Positions 14,241 through 18,314 of a DNA stretch of 18,314 nt are shown here, piece by piece. The number at the start of each line of letters is the position of its first letter. Within the stretch, counting starts at the first letter, position 1. Under the pieces are notes generated by a model. It had not been told where the DNA came from. It saw nothing but the letters and a program-made list of their open reading frames with translations, and ran no database searches. Made by a program: the position numbers and the translations under genes. The stretch is from Firmicutes bacterium CAG:110 (GTDB lineage: Bacteria; Bacillota; Clostridia; Oscillospirales; Oscillospiraceae). Where the stretch lies: assembly GCA_000434635.1 (NCBI GenBank), contig HF988123.1:9740-28053 (forward strand), given 5' to 3'.

Positions 14241-15176
14241 TCAAAACTGTTTGCGGTATTCTTCCAGCTCAGGCTCACTTGCCAGAACAAAGTGGCCGGG
14301 GACGATCTCACACCAGTCCGGCTGGTTCGTCTCGCTGTAGTGATGGCAGCTGGGGTCGTAGACGATGAGCTTTTTCTGCCGCTCCGCAATGGGATCGGGC
14401 TGGGGAATGGCGGACAGCAGCGCGCGGGTGTAGGGGTGCAGGGGATGGGCGAACAGCTCCTCGCTCTGCGCCAGCTCCACGATCTTGCCCTTGTGAATGA
14501 CGGCGATGCGGTCGCAGATAAAGCGAACCACCGACAGGTCGTGGGCGATGAACAGATAGGTCAGATTCCGCTCCTTCTGCAGCTTGGACAGCAGGTTCAG
14601 AACCTGCGCACGGATGGAAACGTCCAGCGCGGAGATCGGCTCGTCGGCAATGATGAAGTCCGGTTCCATGATCAGCGCCCGGGCAATGCCGATTCGCTGA
14701 CGCTGGCCGCCGGAGAACTCATGGGGGAAGCGGCTGGCAAATTCCGGCAGCAGACCCACGTCAGACAGGGCGCTTGCCACCTTGGCCTGACGCTCGCTTT
14801 CGGACAGATGGTGTCCGCCAGCGTAAAGTCCTTCGCTGACAATATAATCCACCTTGGCACGTTCGTTCAGCGAGGACATGGGATCCTGAAAGATCATCTG
14901 GATACGCTGGGTGACCTCCCGGTCAAGAGCCTTGGAGATGCGCCCGTTGATCTGCTTGCCGTCAAAGAGGATTTTGCCGCCGGCAGTGGGGTGAATGCGG
15001 ATGATGGCGCGGCCGATGGTGGTCTTTCCGGAGCCGGATTCACCAACCAGACCGAAGGTCTCGCCCTGATAAATGTGGAAGGATACGTTATCCACCGCGG
15101 TAAAGGCGTGCCGCCGGGAGCCAAACCGGACGACAAGATCCTGAACCTCGATCAGCTTCTTTCTGTCTTCAGCCAA
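14241..15176 (-). CDS. oppF: Oligopeptide ABC transporter ATP-binding protein OppF/DppF
   Basis: This is the second ATPase of the peptide importer; it pairs with OppD on the cytoplasmic face of OppB/OppC. In 311 residues it has Walker A GESGSGKT at 45-52, Q-loop Gln97 in IFQDPMSSLN, signature FSGGQ at 154-158, Walker B FIIADEP at 174-180, the switch His212 and the oligopeptide-transporter C-terminal motif HPYTRALLSAIPQPDP at 247-262. The C-terminal Cys pattern of many OppF proteins is reduced to Cys277 and Cys289. The start is probably a TTG at 15176 with AAGGGAG about 9 bases upstream, overlapping the end of oppD by 8 bases; no nearby ATG or GTG would keep the first strand. Peptide specificity is inferred from the downstream wall-peptide hydrolases. 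Confidence 0.94.
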   Translation of the reverse strand: MAEDRKKLIEVQDLVVRFGSRRHAFTAVDNVSFHIYQGETFGLVGESGSGKTTIGRAIIRIHPTAGGKILFDGKQINGRISKALDREVTQRIQMIFQDPMSSLNERAKVDYIVSEGLYAGGHHLSESERQAKVASALSDVGLLPEFASRFPHEFSGGQRQRIGIARALIMEPDFIIADEPISALDVSIRAQVLNLLSKLQKERNLTYLFIAHDLSVVRFICDRIAVIHKGKIVELAQSEELFAHPLHPYTRALLSAIPQPDPIAERQKKLIVYDPSCHHYSETNQPDWCEIVPGHFVLASEPELEEYRKQF

Positions 15177-16215
15177 CGCGGTTCACTCCCTTCTCCCGCA
15201 GGATGCGGACGTGCTCCGGCGGCTCCACCTTGGGAGCGCGGGGGTCCATCAGCCATGTGCGGGCATAGTGGGTAGGCGTGACCTCGAAGAAGGGAGGACG
15301 CTCTACAAAGTCGATTTTCAGTGCTTTGGGGTTTCGGGGGGCAAAGGCGTCGCCCTTGACCTCGTGGAACAGATTGGGCGGCGTACCCTGAATGGAGTAC
15401 AGCGGCTCGTCCTTGGTTCCCAGCTGGGGAAGGCTGGACAGCAGCGCCCAAGTGTAGGGATGGCGGGGGTCGTAGAACACCTCGTCGCAGGTGCCAAGCT
15501 CCACGATGTCGCCCGCATACATGACGGCGATGCGGTCGGCCACATTGGCCACCACGCCAAGGTCATGGGTGATGTAGATGGTAGTGAGGTCATACTTTTT
15601 CTGCATGGCCTTGATCAGCTCCAGAATCTGCGCCTGAATGGTCACGTCCAGAGCGGTGGTCGGCTCGTCGCAGATGAGAATTTGCGGACGGCAGGCGACG
15701 GCGATGGCGATGACCACCCGCTGGCGCATACCGCCGGAAAATTCGTGGGGATACTGCTTGTAGCGCCGCTCAGGGTCGTCAATGCCCACGTCGCTCAGCA
15801 CTTCCAGCACGGCCTTGTAGGCATCTTTGCCTTTCAGACCCTGATGCAGCTCCACGGCCTCCTGAATCTGCTTGCCGATGGTTTTCAGAGGGTTCAGGGA
15901 GGTCATGGGGTCCTGAAACACCATGGCAATCTTCTTGCCCCGGATTTTCAGCCAGTCCTTGTCGGTCTGGAATTTGGTTAAGTCCATGCCGTTATAGAGG
16001 ATGGAGCCGCCGTCGATGTAGCCGTTGGCGTCCAGAAGACCCATGGCGCATTTGACGAATACGGACTTACCGGAGCCGGATTCACCCACGATGGCAAGGC
16101 TTTCGCCCTGATACACGTCCAGCGAAATGCCCCGGATGGCGTGGAGGATCTGACCGCGGAGGGTGAATTTCACGTTCAGATCCTGAACGGAGAGAACAAC
16201 TTTTTTATCTTCCAT
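15169..16215 (-). CDS. oppD: Oligopeptide ABC transporter ATP-binding protein OppD/DppD
   Basis: This is the first ATPase of the peptide importer, 348 residues. It has Walker A GESGSGKS at 44-51, Q-loop Gln101 in VFQDPMTSLNP, signature FSGGMRQR at 159-166, Walker B ILICDEP at 179-185 and the switch His217. The C-terminal region contains HPYTWALLSSLPQ and GTPPNLFHEVKGDAFAPRN. Where other OppD/DppD proteins have four cysteines (CxFxxRC and two more, an iron-sulphur site in some), this one has Asp, Asn and others, which I believe is typical of a Firmicutes Opp subgroup. A strong AAGGAGAG precedes the ATG, 12 bases after oppC. It overlaps oppF by 8 bases, so the ATPases are co-translated. Confidence 0.95.
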   Translation of the reverse strand: MEDKKVVLSVQDLNVKFTLRGQILHAIRGISLDVYQGESLAIVGESGSGKSVFVKCAMGLLDANGYIDGGSILYNGMDLTKFQTDKDWLKIRGKKIAMVFQDPMTSLNPLKTIGKQIQEAVELHQGLKGKDAYKAVLEVLSDVGIDDPERRYKQYPHEFSGGMRQRVVIAIAVACRPQILICDEPTTALDVTIQAQILELIKAMQKKYDLTTIYITHDLGVVANVADRIAVMYAGDIVELGTCDEVFYDPRHPYTWALLSSLPQLGTKDEPLYSIQGTPPNLFHEVKGDAFAPRNPKALKIDFVERPPFFEVTPTHYARTWLMDPRAPKVEPPEHVRILREKGVNRVG

Positions 16216-16227
16216 TGTGATCTCTCC

Positions 16228-17259
16228 TTATCTGACGTGATTCTTGGGGTCGGCGGCGTCGGCGAAGGCGTTGCCGATGATGTAGAAAGAAACGGTGATG
16301 ACCACCAGCACGGCTACGGGGAAGAACAGCTGGTAGCGCAGGGATGCCACGGTCATCAGCGACCGTCCGGTCTGAATCAGATTGCCCAGAGACGGCGTGT
16401 CCACGGGAAGGCCGATGCCGATGTAGGTGACGAACACCTCGTTGCCGATGGCGGAGGGAATGGCAAGCGCCATGCGCATGGTGATGACGGACACCATATA
16501 GGGCAGCAGGTTCTTGACGATGATACGCCCGGTGGAAATGCCCAGACACCGGGAGGCCAGATTGTAGTCCCGGTCGCGGATAATGATGATCTGGTTGCGG
16601 ATGAACCGTGCCATGCCCAGCCAGCCCGTTAAGGACAGGGCGAACACGATGGTGGAAACGCCAGGCTTCAGGACGTAGGAAATCAGAATCAGCAGCAGCG
16701 TCTGGGGAATGTTGTCCAGAACGTTATACAGCTCGGTAAAGAAGAAGTCCAGCTTGCGGACATAGCCCCACAGCACGCCCACGAGGATGCCCACCACGGC
16801 CTCCACAAAAGCGACAGAGAAGCCGATGAACAGGGAAGTGCGGGTGCCCGCCCAGATACGCGCCCAGAGATCCTGGCCGATAGAGTTTGTTCCGAACCAG
16901 AATTCTTTGCTGGGGGGAATATTGTTCAGAGGCAGACCCCACTGGTCGTTGTGAATGAGAATGGGATCCTTCTGACCGGGGAGGTAGGGCTGAATAAAGG
17001 TGAACAGCAGCACCGCCACCATGACGAACAGGAAAAAGACCGCGATCTTATTCTGGAAAAACGCACGGAGGGTGGATTTCCAGTAGGAATAATCGGAATA
17101 GCCGCCCCGCTCCGCGTCCTCGGCGTTGAATTCGGCAAAGGAGAAGGCTTCCTCGTCGCTCATTTTCGGCGCGACATCCTCCTGAAGCTGCCGGGAGAGC
17201 TTGTCGCCCAGCGTGTCGGTGGCCTTGTCGCGCAGGGTGTGAAATCCTAGACGTTTCAT
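16228..17259 (-). CDS. oppC: Oligopeptide ABC transporter permease OppC/DppC
   Basis: This membrane subunit of the peptide importer (343 residues) forms the channel with OppB. A hydrophilic cytoplasmic N-terminus of about 68 residues precedes the first helix (72-90), as in Firmicutes Opp4C-like proteins. An external loop carries the family motif FGTNSIGQDLWARIWAGTRT at 122-141. Five further helices follow, at about 143-165, 185-200, 202-218, 255-275 and 312-330. The EAA coupling loop that contacts the ATPases is ASRCLGISTGRIIVKNLLPY at 235-254. Its ATG overlaps the oppB stop codon by one base (TGATG), which implies coupled translation and equal amounts of both permeases. Confidence 0.95.
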   Translation of the reverse strand: MKRLGFHTLRDKATDTLGDKLSRQLQEDVAPKMSDEEAFSFAEFNAEDAERGGYSDYSYWKSTLRAFFQNKIAVFFLFVMVAVLLFTFIQPYLPGQKDPILIHNDQWGLPLNNIPPSKEFWFGTNSIGQDLWARIWAGTRTSLFIGFSVAFVEAVVGILVGVLWGYVRKLDFFFTELYNVLDNIPQTLLLILISYVLKPGVSTIVFALSLTGWLGMARFIRNQIIIIRDRDYNLASRCLGISTGRIIVKNLLPYMVSVITMRMALAIPSAIGNEVFVTYIGIGLPVDTPSLGNLIQTGRSLMTVASLRYQLFFPVAVLVVITVSFYIIGNAFADAADPKNHVR

Positions 17260-18227
17260 CAGCGGGAACCCTCCTTCTTGGCAAAGCTGATCCGGGGATC
17301 GACGATTCCCATGAGAATGTCGCCGAAAAGCAGACCCAGAATGGAAATTACTGCGTAAATCAGCACCAGCGCCTGTACCAAGGTATTATCCTGACGCTTG
17401 ATGGCCGTGACCAGCAGGCCGCCCATGCCGGGGACGGAGTACAGGGATTCCACATAGAGTGAACCCATCAGGGTAAACAGAATGGAGTTGGGGATGTACT
17501 GTACCAGCGGCACAAAGGCATTGCGGAACACGTGCCGGAAGGAGATTTTGCCGTTTGGCACGCCCTTCGCCCGGGCCAGACGGATATAGTCCTTATTGGA
17601 CTCGTCCACCATGTACCGCCGCAGCCACATGGCATAATAGGCGATGTTGCCGATGGACAGGGAGATGACGGGCAGAATATAGCTCTTGGGGTTGGCGGCG
17701 TCAAACAGCATGGGAAGCCCCAGCACGTCCTTGCCGACATAGGTCTGGGAACCGAGGAACTGGATCAGAATGTGATACACCGCCGAGGGCATGGCCTGCA
17801 CCAGCACGATGAACACCGTGCCCAGCCGGTCGCCGATCTTGAAGCGGGTACGGGTGCTTCGCGCCATGATGACACCCAGAGGAAGACCCAGCGCGAGAGC
17901 AATGCACAGGGAGATCAGTCCCAACTCCAGAGAGATGGGGATTTTCTCGGCAATGATCTCGGTAATGGCGACGCCTTTCCGGTAGACGTTGGATTCTCCC
18001 AGATCGCCGTGGAGTATCTGCTTATAAAAGCGCACCAGCTGGGTGGGCAGGGGAGCGGTCACGCCAAGGGCCTGAAGCTTGACCTGAATCTGGGTGGAGC
18101 TCATTTTATCGTAATTTTCGAAATACCCTTCCACGGGCATCAGCCGCAGCAGGGCAAAGAGGATCGTGATAATGATAAACATGGTGATGAGGGAGCGCAG
18201 AACGCGCTTGGTTATATATCTGGCCAT
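17259..18227 (-). CDS. oppB: Oligopeptide ABC transporter permease OppB/DppB
   Basis: This membrane subunit of the peptide importer has 322 residues and six helices. The first (11-31) follows the conserved start MARYITKRVLRSL. Others lie at about 100-121, 135-158, 182-202, 246-262 and 284-304. The EAA loop is IRLARAKGVPNGKISFRHVF at 215-234, and GSLYVESLYSVPGMGGLLV at 255-273 is a further family motif. The ATG at 18227 has a consensus AGGAGG. It is the first complete gene of the operon; upstream a short gap with a hairpin leads to the window edge. The peptide-binding protein (OppA), which the transporter needs, is not in the window and may lie just upstream. Confidence 0.95.
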   Translation of the reverse strand: MARYITKRVLRSLITMFIIITILFALLRLMPVEGYFENYDKMSSTQIQVKLQALGVTAPLPTQLVRFYKQILHGDLGESNVYRKGVAITEIIAEKIPISLELGLISLCIALALGLPLGVIMARSTRTRFKIGDRLGTVFIVLVQAMPSAVYHILIQFLGSQTYVGKDVLGLPMLFDAANPKSYILPVISLSIGNIAYYAMWLRRYMVDESNKDYIRLARAKGVPNGKISFRHVFRNAFVPLVQYIPNSILFTLMGSLYVESLYSVPGMGGLLVTAIKRQDNTLVQALVLIYAVISILGLLFGDILMGIVDPRISFAKKEGSR

Positions 18228-18269
18228 ATGATGTCCTCCTGGGGTTTTTCTCCCTTCATACGATTTCCC

Positions 18270-18294
18270 AATAAAATGGTAAAACCATTTTATT
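18270..18294 (-). promoter_or_regulatory. AT-rich inverted repeat upstream of oppB
   Basis: Perfect 11-base arms (18270-18280 and 18284-18294) around a 3-base loop, 43 bases before the oppB start. The downstream arm reads ACCATTTTATT on the minus strand, so the RNA stem ends U-rich and could act as a leaky terminator after an upstream gene. It could also be an operator. No convincing promoter is seen between it and oppB. Confidence 0.5.
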
Positions 18295-18314
18295 TATCCA
18301 CTGATGTGGATGGC

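Noticed and set aside
14176..14244. N-terminal extension of the S66 gene with a hydrophobic stretch (CSACAIFLFEVPA) that could pass for a short signal
   Set aside because: The stretch is too short and is encoded by the stem-loop region. The family starts at MIDPKPLFPGARVALVAP and a GAGGTG precedes that ATG.
1..18314. CRISPR array, tRNA, rRNA, insertion sequence or toxin-antitoxin pair
   Set aside because: No regularly spaced repeats, tRNA-like clover leaf, transposase or small toxin-like gene pair was found on reading both strands.

Overview
The window is an 18.3 kb piece of a GC-rich Firmicutes genome. It most resembles a gut-type Clostridia / Oscillospiraceae-like anaerobe, judged from the protein families and the Firmicutes-type OppD/OppC/SerA subtypes; this assignment is by recognition, not by search. 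All 15 recognisable genes lie on the minus strand, so transcription runs from high to low coordinates. No rRNA, tRNA, CRISPR array, insertion sequence or phage gene was seen. No gene-free stretch exceeds about 260 bases.

Layout in the direction of transcription. (1) 18227 to 10813 is one long operon whose 5' end lies outside the window: oppB-oppC-oppD-oppF, then an LD-carboxypeptidase (S66), a cytoplasmic class A beta-lactamase-fold hydrolase, an SH3-NlpC/P60 endopeptidase of YkfC type and a DppA D-aminopeptidase. It closes with a strong terminator at 10781-10808. This is a rearranged counterpart of the Bacillus dpp-ykf murein-peptide uptake and recycling cluster: the ABC transporter imports wall peptides and the signal-peptide-less hydrolases cut them in the cytoplasm. 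(2) 10726 to 8635: an M42 aminopeptidase and an FMN-dependent alpha-hydroxy-acid dehydrogenase-like protein with an N-terminal cysteine cluster, with its own promoter and terminator. (3) 8498 to 7305: a CDF metal exporter with a probable manganese-type metal site. (4) 7214 to 5859: a MATE exporter, followed by tandem hairpins. (5) 5603 to 3753: a GntR/YtrA-type repressor, an ABC ATPase and an ABC-2 permease, with a near-ideal promoter overlapped by an inverted-repeat operator, and a terminator. (6) 3504 to 19: apgM-type phosphomutase, serC, serA, a serine-biosynthesis operon in which no phosphoserine phosphatase is visible.

The most interesting points are the beta-lactamase-fold enzyme at the place where Bacillus has the YkfB epimerase, the possible reassignment of the ApgM-like enzyme in the serine operon, the cysteine-cluster flavoenzyme, and a stem-loop without a U-tract that separates the transporter half from the hydrolase half of the long operon. 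Nothing here is an obvious wholly new system. These are candidate variations on known ones.
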